This document shows, one piece after another, positions 54,079-63,417 of a DNA stretch of 64,000 bases. The notes below the pieces were generated by a model, which was not told the DNA's origin, searched no databases, and saw nothing but the letters and a program-made list of their open reading frames with translations. Every line of letters begins with the position of its first letter. Within the stretch, counting starts at the first letter, position 1. Position numbers and translations under genes: made by a program. The DNA comes from Aliarcobacter sp017996075 (GTDB lineage: Bacteria > Campylobacterota > Campylobacteria > Campylobacterales > Arcobacteraceae), in NCBI RefSeq assembly GCF_051062515.1, contig NZ_JAMXEK010000002.1; one strand, given 5' to 3'.

Positions 54079-56046
54079 ATGCAAAAAGAGTGTAAAAATG
54101 TTTATATAACAACTCCAATTTATTATGTAAATGATGTAGCACACATAGGTCATGCTTACACAACAATAATAGCTGATATGTTAGCAAGATACTCAAGATT
54201 AATTGGACATAATACATATTTATTAACAGGAACTGATGAACACGGACAAAAAATTGCTCAAAGTGCTGAAGCTAGAGGAAAAACTGCTAAAGAGTATGCA
54301 GATGAGATTTCTGGAAAATTTAGAGCGCTTTGGGATGATTTTGATATAACTTACGATAAATTTATTAGAACAACAGATGAAGAACACAAAACTGGTGTTC
54401 AACAAGCATTTTTAAAAATGTATCAAAATCAAGATATTTACAAAGGTGAATATGAAGGTTTTTACTGTGTTCCTTGTGAGACATTTTTTCCAGAATCTCA
54501 ACTTGCAGATGGAGAGTTTTGTCCAGAGTGTGGTAGATCTACTATAGTTGTAAAAGAGGAAAGCTACTTTTTCAAATTATCAAAATATGAAGATAAACTT
54601 TTAAAATGGTATGAAGAAAATCCTGATTGCATATTACCAAGAGCTAAAAAAAATGAGATTGTAAATTTTGTAAAAAATGGTTTAAAAGATCTTTCAATTT
54701 CTAGAACCTCTTTTGATTGGGGAGTTAAGCTTCCTGAATCTATGAATGAACCAAAACATGTTATGTATGTTTGGCTTGATGCACTTTTAAACTACACAAC
54801 AGCTTTAGGATATGGAACTGATGAAAAAAATATGAATTTTTGGCCAGCAAATATTCATTTAGTTGGAAAAGATATTTTAAGATTCCATGCTATTTATTGG
54901 CCAGCATTTTTAATGAGTTTAAATTTACCTCTACCAAAACATATAGCAGCTCACGGATGGTGGACTAGAGATGGTGAAAAAATGAGTAAATCAAAAGGAA
55001 ATGTAGTAAATCCAAAAGAGGTAGCAGATGCTTATGGATTAGATGCATTTAGATATTTCCTTTTAAGAGAGGTTCCATTTGGACAAGATGGAGATTTTTC
55101 ACAAAAAGCACTACTAGATAGAATAAACTCTGATTTAGGAAATGATTTAGGAAATTTACTAAATAGAATTATGGGAATGAGTGGCAAATATTTTGACTTT
55201 AGTGTAAATTCAAAAGATGTTCTTAAGTTCCATAAAAAAGAGCTTGATGAAGTAAATAGTATTGTAGCAACACTAGAAAACTATATTTATAATATGCAAA
55301 TAAATAGATACCTAGAAGAGATTTGGAAACTCTTAACTATTGGAAACAAAGCTATAAATGATTATGAACCATGGAATTTAATAAAAGATGGTAAAAACGA
55401 TGAAGCTATGGCTTTAGTTGCTCTAATTACAAATATTATGGCAAAAGTTGCTCTACTTCTTGATAGTGTAATGCCACATAAAATAAAAGATATTGCAACT
55501 TGCTTAGGTATTGAAATATCAACTCAAAATTATAATAAATTAATATTAAATAATGAACTTTTAAGTGATGTAAAAATAACAAAAATAGATGCCCTATTCC
55601 CAAGAGTTGAGGATATTTTACTAGCTCAACCAGATGTTTCAGATATTACAGTTTTACAAAAAGATGAAAGTAAATATGAATCAAAAGATGAGCCTGAAGC
55701 TCTTGATTTAGGAGATTTAAATCTTATAACTATTGATAAATTCTTTGAAACAACTATTAAAGTTGGAACTATTATAGAGGCTGTTGAAGTTCCAAAATCT
55801 TCAAAACTTCTAAAACTTCAAGTTGATTTAGGAGAAAATCGCCCAAGACAAGTTGTTGCAGGAATAAAAGAATTTTATAGTGCATCTGAACTTGTTGGAA
55901 CTCAAGCTTGTGTTGTTGCAAACTTAAAACCTGCAAAACTAATGGGTCTTTTAAGTGAAGGAATGCTACTTGCTGCCAAAGATGAAAATGGATTAAGCCT
56001 AATAAGACCTGAAAAACCTAAAAAAATTGGTACAAAAATAAGCTAG
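54079..56046 (+). CDS. metG: Methionine-tRNA ligase
   Basis: 655 residues. Class I signature ITTPIYYVNDVAHIGHAYT (HIGH as HIGH), zinc knuckle CVPC and CPEC in the connective domain, KMSKS in GEKMSKSKGN, anticodon domain to about 500, and a C-terminal EMAP/Trbp111-type tRNA-binding domain (from about 550; TIKVGTIIEAVEVPKSSKLL). Charges initiator and elongator tRNA-Met. AAAAGGTAG precedes the ATG. Stop overlaps the next gene by one base. Confidence 0.97.
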   Translation: MQKECKNVYITTPIYYVNDVAHIGHAYTTIIADMLARYSRLIGHNTYLLTGTDEHGQKIAQSAEARGKTAKEYADEISGKFRALWDDFDITYDKFIRTTDEEHKTGVQQAFLKMYQNQDIYKGEYEGFYCVPCETFFPESQLADGEFCPECGRSTIVVKEESYFFKLSKYEDKLLKWYEENPDCILPRAKKNEIVNFVKNGLKDLSISRTSFDWGVKLPESMNEPKHVMYVWLDALLNYTTALGYGTDEKNMNFWPANIHLVGKDILRFHAIYWPAFLMSLNLPLPKHIAAHGWWTRDGEKMSKSKGNVVNPKEVADAYGLDAFRYFLLREVPFGQDGDFSQKALLDRINSDLGNDLGNLLNRIMGMSGKYFDFSVNSKDVLKFHKKELDEVNSIVATLENYIYNMQINRYLEEIWKLLTIGNKAINDYEPWNLIKDGKNDEAMALVALITNIMAKVALLLDSVMPHKIKDIATCLGIEISTQNYNKLILNNELLSDVKITKIDALFPRVEDILLAQPDVSDITVLQKDESKYESKDEPEALDLGDLNLITIDKFFETTIKVGTIIEAVEVPKSSKLLKLQVDLGENRPRQVVAGIKEFYSASELVGTQACVVANLKPAKLMGLLSEGMLLAAKDENGLSLIRPEKPKKIGTKIS

Positions 56047-57044
56047 TGAAAATCTCTTCAATAGTTGATATCGTTGATGGAGAACTTCTAAACTCTCCAT
56101 CTATCTCTTTTATAAACAATATAAGCAATGATGCAAAAAAAGTAAAAACTTCTGATATGTTTATTGCAAAAAATATTGAAGATTTAGAAATAGCTATAAC
56201 AAATGGAGCTTATGCAGTTATTTTTGAAAAAGATTTTAAAGTTATTGATAATGAAGTTGCTTTTATAAAAGTAAAAAATCTAGAATTAGCTTTAGTAAAA
56301 ATAGTTAGATATAAGCTATCTATTTTACAAATCGAATCTTATTTTTGTAATGATGAAACTTTTGATATGTTAAAACTGTATCAAAATAATCACACAAAAC
56401 CTATTTTTCTAATCTCAAAAAATATAGAAAAAGTTTTTAAATTTATTGATGATATTAAAGATAGTGATATTTTAATCTCAAAAAATAAAAAGCTTTTAGA
56501 AGATATTTATCCAAATAGTAAAAAGTTTGAAAAAAAAATAGATCAAAAAAATATAAAAAATCTAATAAAACACTCTTTATTTGAACTTAGCTTTTCATAC
56601 AAGGATATATACTTTTCAAAATTAAGATTATCTAAAATATATTTGAATAGTTTTTTGAATATTTATGATTTTTTTAAAGGAAATATTGATATTTCAAAAC
56701 TAAAACTATATTCAAACTTTAAAGCAATATTTATTGATAAAGATTTTCAACCAATAGAGAGTGGAAAAAGTGATAGTTTTATAATTTGCCAAACAAATAA
56801 AAATTTAATTTCTATAGAAATTGCATATCTAAAAAATGAATTTAAATATGCAAAAACTATATTTGTTTCAAACTATAAAATATCTTTTTTAGATGAAAAA
56901 GAACAAATAATTATAAATAATATAGAAGATTTAAAGAATATTTTAAAAAATTTGAAATTTAACTGTATTTATTTAATAGGTTTTACAAACCAAGAGAGTT
57001 TTGAATTTCTACAAAACTCTCAAAAATTACAAACTCTATTTTAA
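56046..57044 (+). CDS. MurF N-terminal-like protein of unknown function
   Basis: 332 residues starting at GTG 56046, one base into the metG stop. The first ~90 residues (IVDIVDGELLNSPSI, NISNDAKKVKTSDMFIA, GAYAVIFEKD) match the substrate-binding N-terminal domain of Mur ligases, above all MurF and MurE. The P-loop and the central ATP-binding domain are not visible, so it is not a complete ligase. The rest is a Lys/Asn/Ile-rich helical-strand region. A homologue follows metG in Campylobacter. It overlaps the S24 regulator gene by four bases. Confidence 0.6.
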   Translation: MKISSIVDIVDGELLNSPSISFINNISNDAKKVKTSDMFIAKNIEDLEIAITNGAYAVIFEKDFKVIDNEVAFIKVKNLELALVKIVRYKLSILQIESYFCNDETFDMLKLYQNNHTKPIFLISKNIEKVFKFIDDIKDSDILISKNKKLLEDIYPNSKKFEKKIDQKNIKNLIKHSLFELSFSYKDIYFSKLRLSKIYLNSFLNIYDFFKGNIDISKLKLYSNFKAIFIDKDFQPIESGKSDSFIICQTNKNLISIEIAYLKNEFKYAKTIFVSNYKISFLDEKEQIIINNIEDLKNILKNLKFNCIYLIGFTNQESFEFLQNSQKLQTLF

Positions 57045-57697
57045 TATATTTTTCCAAACGAACTAATAACTTTTCCTAAAATATTTAGTTCATCTTTTTT
57101 TAGAATTTGTACAGGATAATCTTTATTGTCAGAAATAATATCTAAAAGTCCATCTACTCTTTTTTGGACTCTCTTTACAAAAAGACCATGATTTGTTGTA
57201 AATGCATAGATTCCATCTCTGCTTATATCATTTTTAGTTTTATCAACAAAAATTATATTATTTGAGTTTAGTGTAGGTTCCATTGAATCACCAACAACAT
57301 TTATAGCATCTATATTTTTAAGATTTTCTTTTCCACCTAACATAGTTAAAAAACAATCAGGAAGCTCCAAACTTTCACAATAATCTTCACTATCATAAGC
57401 ACCTCCACCAGCACTTACATTTACAGTTGGGTAATATTTTATCCAGTATCTATCTGTGCTATCTATTAAAGAGTTTGGATTTTGATTATACAAAAGCCAA
57501 TTTATAGAAATCTTTCTTTTTGCACAAAAATTTAAAATATTTGTATATGGAATTTTTCCTCTGTTTTTCATTGTTGCAAAATTTGCTTGAGTTAAATCCA
57601 AAGCTTCTGCTAACTCCTTATCAAATACTTTTTTTGTTTTGCTATCAGTTTTCAAAATATTTTTTAACTTATCTAGAATATCATCAACTATAAACAT
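57041..57697 (-). CDS. LexA-like (S24) transcriptional regulator
   Basis: 218 residues. N-terminal helix-turn-helix (about 25-65: ELAEALDLTQANFATMKNRGKIPY), then a S24 signal-peptidase-like domain with Ser138 in VGDSMEPTL and Lys175 in FVKRV. A candidate autocleavage site is SAGGGAY near residues 96-100, which differs from the Ala-Gly pair of LexA. It resembles phage CI/LexA repressors that self-cleave on RecA signal, but is chromosomal in many Campylobacterota. Targets unknown. The upstream region is shared with pckA. Confidence 0.8.
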   Translation of the reverse strand: MFIVDDILDKLKNILKTDSKTKKVFDKELAEALDLTQANFATMKNRGKIPYTNILNFCAKRKISINWLLYNQNPNSLIDSTDRYWIKYYPTVNVSAGGGAYDSEDYCESLELPDCFLTMLGGKENLKNIDAINVVGDSMEPTLNSNNIIFVDKTKNDISRDGIYAFTTNHGLFVKRVQKRVDGLLDIISDNKDYPVQILKKDELNILGKVISSFGKIY

Positions 57698-57856
57698 TTT
57701 AATCCTTTTTTTGCATTATTTTGAGAATTATATTACATTTTGAAATCTTTTTCAACTATTTCTTTACTTTTTTTAATATTTTTTTATAAAAAACAAGAAA
57801 TATTTAATTTGTTGTGAAATTTACTCATCTTTCAGAAAGTTTTATATTTTTTTGGA

Positions 57857-57862
57857 TAAAAT
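57857..57862 (+). promoter_or_regulatory. Putative -10 box of pckA
   Basis: TAAAAT in a TTTGGATAAAATTT context, 33 bases before the pckA ATG, preceded by repeated T runs but no -35 box. The same TTTGGATAAAAT block precedes mobB (52508-52519), so it appears to be a recurring -10 form of this genome. Confidence 0.5.
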
Positions 57863-57895
57863 TTCGCATTAAAAATTAGAATAGGAATTTAAATT

Positions 57896-59473
57896 ATGTC
57901 TAATATTAAAGACTCATTAGGTTTAGAAAACATTGGTACGATATTTAGAAATTCGGATGTAGATTTTTTAATCGATTTCGCAGTAAAAAACGAGAAGGCG
58001 AAAATCTCTTCAGCTGGTGCTTTGATGATTGATACTGGTATTTTTACAGGTAGAAGTCCAAAAGATAAGTTCTTTGTAAATCAAGACCCATCAAATAAAT
58101 ATATTGCTTGGGGAGATATAAATAGAAAAGTTTCAAAAGATGTTTATGTTGACCTACTTGCAATTTCAAAAAAACAACTAAGCAACAAAGATATTTTTGT
58201 AACAGATGTTTTTTGTGGTTCTTCATTAGACTCAAGAAGAGCAGTAAGATTTATTACTGAAGTTGCTTGGCAAGCTCATTTTATTCAAAATATGTTTATT
58301 CTGCCAACAAAAGAAGAACTTGAAAACTTTAAACCAGAATTTACTATATATAATGCTTGTAAAACTGTTGATATGGCCTATGCAAGTCATGGTTTACACT
58401 CTGAAGTTTATGTTATATTCAATGTTGAAGACAATGAAGCGATTATTGGCGGAACTTGGTATGCTGGAGAGATGAAAAAAGGTGTGTTCTCTATGATGAA
58501 CTACTGGTTGCCTCTTGAAGGAAAACTTCCTATGCATTGTTCAGCAAATATTGGAGAAGATGGTGATACTGCCCTATTCTTTGGACTTTCTGGAACTGGA
58601 AAAACAACTTTATCAACTGATCCAAATAGAGCATTAATTGGTGATGATGAGCATGGTTGGGATGATAACGGAGTATTTAACTTTGAGGGTGGTTGCTATG
58701 CAAAAGTAATCAATCTTGACCCAGAAAGTGAACCTGAAATCTTTGGTGCTATTAAAAAAGGTGCTATTTTAGAAAATGTGGTTGCAGATGAAAATGGAGT
58801 TGTAGATTACTCTGATAAATCAAAAACAGAAAATACAAGAGTTTCTTACCCAATAGATCATATAGAAAATCACACTCCATCTATGAGAGGTGGGCATCCA
58901 AAAAATATTATATTCCTATGTGCTGATGCTTTTGGTGTTTTACCTCCAGTTGCTAAACTAGATAAACAACAAGCTATGTACTACTTCTTAAGTGGTTATA
59001 CTGCAAAAGTAGCAGGAACTGAAAGAGGAATAAACGAGCCAATGGCAACTTTCTCTTCTTGTTTTGGAGAGGCATTTTTACCACTAAATCCAACTGTTTA
59101 TGCTGAGCTTTTAGGTAAAAAAATAGATGAACATAATGTAAATGTATTTTTAGTAAATACAGGATGGACAGGTGGTCCTTATGGTGTTGGAAAAAGAATG
59201 AGTATTAAAAATACAAGAGCTTGTATAAATGCGATTTTAGATGGTTCTATAAATGATTCTGAGTTCCAAAATATGACAATATTTAATATACAAATTCCAA
59301 AAACACTAAAAGGTGTAGATACTCATGTATTAACTCCTAGATATACATGGTCTGATCCACTAGAGTACGATAAAGCAAAAAGAAAATTAGCAGAAATGTA
59401 TATAGAAAACTTTAAAAAATATTTAACTCTTGAGAGTGAATATGATTTTACAGCTGCTGGTCCACAGTTATAA
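57896..59473 (+). CDS. pckA: Phosphoenolpyruvate carboxykinase (ATP)
   Basis: 525 residues, the normal size. Kinase-1a P-loop GLSGTGKTTLS, GRSPKDKFFV, metal motif GDDEHGWDDNGVFNFEGGCYAK, and NTGWTGGPYGVGKRM. It turns oxaloacetate into PEP, the first step of gluconeogenesis; fbp in the same window supplies a later step. AGGA precedes the ATG, and a 14-bp hairpin follows the gene. Confidence 0.97.
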   Translation: MSNIKDSLGLENIGTIFRNSDVDFLIDFAVKNEKAKISSAGALMIDTGIFTGRSPKDKFFVNQDPSNKYIAWGDINRKVSKDVYVDLLAISKKQLSNKDIFVTDVFCGSSLDSRRAVRFITEVAWQAHFIQNMFILPTKEELENFKPEFTIYNACKTVDMAYASHGLHSEVYVIFNVEDNEAIIGGTWYAGEMKKGVFSMMNYWLPLEGKLPMHCSANIGEDGDTALFFGLSGTGKTTLSTDPNRALIGDDEHGWDDNGVFNFEGGCYAKVINLDPESEPEIFGAIKKGAILENVVADENGVVDYSDKSKTENTRVSYPIDHIENHTPSMRGGHPKNIIFLCADAFGVLPPVAKLDKQQAMYYFLSGYTAKVAGTERGINEPMATFSSCFGEAFLPLNPTVYAELLGKKIDEHNVNVFLVNTGWTGGPYGVGKRMSIKNTRACINAILDGSINDSEFQNMTIFNIQIPKTLKGVDTHVLTPRYTWSDPLEYDKAKRKLAEMYIENFKKYLTLESEYDFTAAGPQL

Positions 59474-59493
59474 TAAAATTTGTTTTAGGTAAG

Positions 59494-59527
59494 AAAAAAG
59501 CTAAGGATAGAAATCCTTAGCTTTTTT
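59494..59527 (+). terminator. Terminator hairpin after pckA
   Basis: Perfect 14-bp inverted repeat (arms 59494-59507 and 59514-59527, 6-base loop), A-rich at its start and ending in a T run. It is about 20 bases after the stop codon and 55 bases before the convergent ribB stop. Confidence 0.8.
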
Positions 59528-59582
59528 TATGTAATTTTACTAAAAGATACAAACACTATTTTAAATAGTATTCATATCTTTT

Positions 59583-60614
59583 CTATCCCTCTATTTGTAT
59601 CTCTTCTAAAATCTCTAAACCAAAACCTTGAAGCCCTACAAAAGAGTGTTTTCCTCCACTTGTCATTAACTTAATTTGTTTAATTTTTAAAGAATTTAGT
59701 ATTTGTGCACCTATTCCATAGTTTTTTTCTAGTTCTTGATTTTTATTTGAGTTATTTAAAAATATTAGAACTCCACCTTTACTTTGCAAAAAGTTTATAG
59801 TTTTTAACATAGAGTTTAATTTATTATCATGTAAAAATATTTTAATATCAGGTCTTATTGTATGAAATTTTACATGATTTACATCTTCTTCTTTTCCAAA
59901 AAGAATAACTGTATGAATATTTTCAAGATGGTCTTTAAACTCTTTTTTTATAGCTTCCTTACCAAAGAATAAAATTTCAGTACTAGAAACTTCAGAAACT
60001 AAAGTTTCATTTGCAAGTCTATATTCAACTAAATCTGATATATAAATCTGTTTTAAATTGTGTTTAGTAGCAAAAATATCTAAATCATCTCTTCTTGCCA
60101 TTGTTCCATCTTCTTTTAAAATTTCACAAATAACTGCTTCACCTTTTAGCCCAGCTAACTTACATAAATCAACACTTCCTTCTGTGTGACCTGTTCGAAC
60201 TAATACTCCACCATCTTTTGCAATAAGTGGAAATATATGCCCTGGTCTTACAAGTTCTGTAGCTTTAGATATTGGATTTGCTAAAATTTTTATTGTATTG
60301 TCTCTTTCAATTGCACTAATTCCTGTTGCTGCATTTACATCATCAACCGAAACTGTAAAAGCTGTTTCATACGATGATGTATTATTTGAAACCATAGGAA
60401 AAAGTTCAAGCCTTTTTGCTGTTTCACTTGACACACTCACGCAAACCAAACCTTTGGCATGAGTTACCATAAAGTTTACAAGTTCTGGAGTACTCAATGC
60501 TGCTGAATATACTAAATCACCCTCATTTTCTCTATCTTCATCATCTAGCATTATTACCATATTGCCTTTTTTTATCTCTTCTATTGCTTCTTTTACTCTT
60601 GTTATTGCATTCAT
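59583..60614 (-). CDS. ribB: 3,4-dihydroxy-2-butanone 4-phosphate synthase with a degenerate GTP cyclohydrolase II half
   Basis: 343 residues. N-terminal RibB domain (about 1-200): MLDDEDRENEGDLV, FMVTHAKGLVCVS, RPGHIFPLIAKDGGVLVRTGHTEGSVDL and CEILKEDGTMAR, with all acidic and His residues in place. It makes the four-carbon unit for riboflavin. The C-terminal ~140 residues match RibA (YGIGAQILNSLKIK, SFVGLQGFGLEILE) but have no cysteine at all, so the zinc site and GTP-opening activity are lost. An authentic RibA must be elsewhere. No FMN riboswitch fits in the 63-base gap upstream. Confidence 0.93.
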   Translation of the reverse strand: MNAITRVKEAIEEIKKGNMVIMLDDEDRENEGDLVYSAALSTPELVNFMVTHAKGLVCVSVSSETAKRLELFPMVSNNTSSYETAFTVSVDDVNAATGISAIERDNTIKILANPISKATELVRPGHIFPLIAKDGGVLVRTGHTEGSVDLCKLAGLKGEAVICEILKEDGTMARRDDLDIFATKHNLKQIYISDLVEYRLANETLVSEVSSTEILFFGKEAIKKEFKDHLENIHTVILFGKEEDVNHVKFHTIRPDIKIFLHDNKLNSMLKTINFLQSKGGVLIFLNNSNKNQELEKNYGIGAQILNSLKIKQIKLMTSGGKHSFVGLQGFGLEILEEIQIEG

Positions 60615-60677
60615 ATTTTCTCTTTTAAATTATATTTTTTGTGGATTATATCAAAAAAGCCCTTGTATATGGACTAC

Positions 60678-61664
60678 TTATTCAAATGGCAAAATACTAT
60701 TTTGCTCTTCATATTTTTTTAGTTTTTGAATTAGATTAATCTTTGCATCATCAAAGTTATTTGATGATGCACCTTTTAATTCAATAGTTTTACTAGACAA
60801 TTGTCTATTATTTTTATCTTTTACTTTAATATTTAAAATATTTTCAATAATAAAAAAACCAGATGGTCTAATCTTACTTTGATTTGAACTCAAATCTATC
60901 TCATAAATATTTTCACTATCTTTTTTTTCTACAACTTTATATGATTTTTTGTTTAAGCTATTTTTGAAAACTTCTTTAAGAATTTCTGAATTATCATCAC
61001 TTTTTATAAAAAAACTTATTTTTGAAATACTGTTTTTTATCTCTTCTTCTATTTTTTGAATAGTTTTTATATATCTATTTTCGCTCTTATTTTTATTTTG
61101 TAAACTCTCTAAAAGTTCTGCTTTGTTCAGATTAATATAAAATTTTTCTAAAAGCTCTTTATATTTTATATTTTTGTTTAAAATATCATCATTGCTTCTT
61201 TTTATAATTTCATATTCATCATAAAGATTTGATATTTGACTATTTAAACTATTTATTAAATCACTCTTTTTTATAGTAATTAAATAAAAAATCTCTTTTT
61301 GGAAACTATAAAAATCCTCGATTTTATAATCTTTAAAAGTTAATTTTTCACTCTTTGTATTTATATTAAAAGTTGTAGTTTTAGAAACATACTCTCTATA
61401 ATCTCTAAAAGATTTTAAACTTATCTCTTGATTTGATTGTATTGTTAGCATTAATCTTGAAGATAAATCATCTAAAGCATTTAAAACCGCCTCTTGTTTT
61501 GTATTCGCAACTCCAACCCCATAAACTATATTTCCATCATTTAAAGGTGGAGTTAAGTACCAAGAAGGATATTTTAAAGAGTTATTTTGTGAAATTTCAT
61601 CTTTGTTTATTCCAAAACAAGCTACAAAAAAAATTCCAAAAAATATAGGCAATAAATATTTCAT
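60678..61664 (-). CDS. LPP20-like lipoprotein (large)
   Basis: 328 residues. Signal peptide with lipobox FFVAC (Cys16). The N-terminal mature part is LPP20-like: PSWYLTPPLNDGNIVYGVGVA, then an Ala-rich helix ALDDLSSRLMLTIQS, a coiled-coil stretch (about 150-215) and a C-terminal beta-rich region. LPP20-type domains (FlgP group) are found in outer-membrane lipoproteins that build motor-associated rings or stabilise envelope structures. It overlaps the CsgG-like gene upstream by four bases (ATGA), so it is the last gene of a four-gene operon. Confidence 0.75.
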   Translation of the reverse strand: MKYLLPIFFGIFFVACFGINKDEISQNNSLKYPSWYLTPPLNDGNIVYGVGVANTKQEAVLNALDDLSSRLMLTIQSNQEISLKSFRDYREYVSKTTTFNINTKSEKLTFKDYKIEDFYSFQKEIFYLITIKKSDLINSLNSQISNLYDEYEIIKRSNDDILNKNIKYKELLEKFYINLNKAELLESLQNKNKSENRYIKTIQKIEEEIKNSISKISFFIKSDDNSEILKEVFKNSLNKKSYKVVEKKDSENIYEIDLSSNQSKIRPSGFFIIENILNIKVKDKNNRQLSSKTIELKGASSNNFDDAKINLIQKLKKYEEQNSILPFE

Positions 61665-62668
61665 TTTTCAGCTTCTATTTGATTGTTTAATCTATTTCTT
61701 TCTTCAATTCTCTGTTTTATTCTAGTTATGGCTTCTATTACAGTTTTATTTGGTTTTAGTGTTAATTTATCAGATAAATTATAAAGTTCTTTTGCATTTT
61801 CATACTCTCCTAAACTCTCTTTTATAACACCTAAATTATAAGAAGCAACATAACATTTATCATTTGTTGAATCCAAAAGTTTACTAAAAATCTCCATACT
61901 TCTATCTAACTCACCTAGTTTCAAATACTCTAAACCATTTTCTAAAAGAAGATCTTGCTCTTTTGTATATGAAATATCAGGTTCATCAAAAAGCTCTAAA
62001 TAGTAACTTTGCTTTGTAGGAGCAATGTATGGCAAAAATTCATCTACAATACTATTTGCAAAGAGATCATAAACAACATTTGCTTGAGGTAAACCACCGC
62101 TTTCATCTGAACATTTTTTATAACTTCTATTTCTTGTGTAATTATTTGTATATATTACATCACCTTTTTGTACATCAATCATTGAAATATTTGCTATTAA
62201 TGAATATTTTGCATTTGTACAAGAAACTCTATACTCTTGTGTATATTGACATTTTCTATCAACACATCTATATCTTGTTTCATAATAGTTATCTCTTTGT
62301 ACATTTGTACTATCAATCTTTCCACTAATTAATGCTTGAGCACCTAAAAGTTCTCCTATTTCAACACTGTTTGTTTTATTTGCAAGTCCTGAATATTGAA
62401 ATTTTTGTTCATTTAAAATATTTTCTCTGTTATTTTTACTAATAACTGTAAAATATGATTTATCATCTACTTTTACACTATATATTGCTGATTCAATTTT
62501 TGTAGAAAGTCCTACATTGTCGTTTTCAAACTTTAAAACTGCAATCTTTTTTGTATTTGAAGCTCTATCAATAATAGCTGGTTTAGTACTATTTATAAGT
62601 ACTTTTTGGCTACATCCAGAGATAAAAAAAACAACAAATATAAAAAAAAGTGATGATTTTAATCTCAT
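61661..62668 (-). CDS. CsgG/LpoB-like lipoprotein with C-terminal TPR
   Basis: 335 residues from ATG 62668, preceded by AGAGGA; a longer start at 62743 would overlap the small lipoprotein. Lipobox FFISGC. KKIAVLKFENDNVG and ELLGAQALISGKID are the alpha/beta core of CsgG and LpoB. Five cysteines lie in the inserted region (YRCVDRKCQYTQ, SCTNAKY, KKCSDESG), probably disulfides. The last ~80 residues are TPR-like helices (EYLKLGELDRSMEIFSKLL, YNLGVIKESLGEYENAKE). Periplasmic face, possibly at the outer membrane. It is coupled at both ends to neighbours by overlapping start/stop codons. Confidence 0.78.
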   Translation of the reverse strand: MRLKSSLFFIFVVFFISGCSQKVLINSTKPAIIDRASNTKKIAVLKFENDNVGLSTKIESAIYSVKVDDKSYFTVISKNNRENILNEQKFQYSGLANKTNSVEIGELLGAQALISGKIDSTNVQRDNYYETRYRCVDRKCQYTQEYRVSCTNAKYSLIANISMIDVQKGDVIYTNNYTRNRSYKKCSDESGGLPQANVVYDLFANSIVDEFLPYIAPTKQSYYLELFDEPDISYTKEQDLLLENGLEYLKLGELDRSMEIFSKLLDSTNDKCYVASYNLGVIKESLGEYENAKELYNLSDKLTLKPNKTVIEAITRIKQRIEERNRLNNQIEAEK

Positions 62669-62793
62669 AATCCTCTTAAAGCCTCTTTTGCATTTTGCTG
62701 TTGAGTTTTTGTATCTATTAAAGTATTCTCTTTTGAAGAACAAGCACTAAAAAATATTGATAAAAAAATCAAAAAAATAGATAAATATTTCAT
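62665..62793 (-). CDS. 42-residue lipoprotein
   Basis: Reading frame of 42 codons with a ribosome-binding site (AGGAAAAG) before the ATG. The product is a signal peptide (MKYLSIFLIFLSIFF) with a lipobox SAC (Cys18), and a mature part of only about 25 residues (SSKENTLIDTKTQQQNAKE and so on). Its stop overlaps the CsgG-like start by four bases, so it belongs to the operon. Such tiny lipoproteins can be partners or spacers of larger envelope complexes; the function is unknown. Confidence 0.75.
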   Translation of the reverse strand: MKYLSIFLIFLSIFFSACSSKENTLIDTKTQQQNAKEALRGL

Positions 62794-62802
62794 ACTCTTT
62801 TC

Positions 62803-63333
62803 CTATATTTTATCTAAAGAATCTAGTGCTTTTTGAACTTCACTATTGATTGTTTTTTCTATATTTGCTTTTGGAATTGCAACTAAAATATATATAAAAT
62901 TATCATTTGGATTTTCCCAAGAACTTATTTGCTTTGACTCTTTTAAAGTCATAGATGAAGTTTGTCTTGATACCATAGTTACAACTCTTTCTATACTTTC
63001 ACTCTCTTTTAATCCTGTTGAATTCATGTAGCTTTCAACTTTGTTTTTTACTTCTAGTTCTATATCATTTACTAAATTTGTTCTAGCATTTGCCAAAGCT
63101 TCTCTTCTACTAAAATCATGCCCTAATTTTGACATAGGAGCAGATCCAACTGCTACAAATCTGTTCTCTTCACTATAGTTCCCACAAGCCCAAAGTGGAG
63201 CAATTGCACCTGCAATTGTACATTCAGTTACAGCTATCTCATTTATATCTTGAGTTTTAGAACTACAAGAAACAAAAAAGATTGAAACTAAAGAAATAAA
63301 AAAGATAGTTGAAGTTTTTTTTAAAATAGACAT
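62803..63333 (-). CDS. LPP20-like lipoprotein (small)
   Basis: 176 residues from ATG 63333, which has AAGGA upstream; a start at 63372 adds residues before the signal peptide and is unlikely. Signal peptide with lipobox FFVSC (Cys23). The mature part has RFVAVGSAPMSKLGHDFSR, an Ala-rich helix (REALANARTNLVNDIE), and IYILVAIPKANIEKTI, a typical LPP20/FlgP-like fold. Nine bases lie between it and the 42-residue lipoprotein. First gene of the operon. Confidence 0.82.
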   Translation of the reverse strand: MSILKKTSTIFFISLVSIFFVSCSSKTQDINEIAVTECTIAGAIAPLWACGNYSEENRFVAVGSAPMSKLGHDFSRREALANARTNLVNDIELEVKNKVESYMNSTGLKESESIERVVTMVSRQTSSMTLKESKQISSWENPNDNFIYILVAIPKANIEKTINSEVQKALDSLDKI

Positions 63334-63417
63334 ATTTTTCCTTAAGATTTTGATTTTAAAATAATAGTACATATTTGTGAAAAAATAGTTAAATAAAATA
63401 CTATTTTTTATATTTAT

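Noticed and set aside
57041..57697. Prophage remnant around the S24 regulator
   Set aside because: No integrase, structural or lysis genes, no attachment-site repeat and no composition change; neighbours are housekeeping genes.
60615..60677. FMN riboswitch upstream of ribB
   Set aside because: The 63-base gap is too short and lacks the conserved RFN element.
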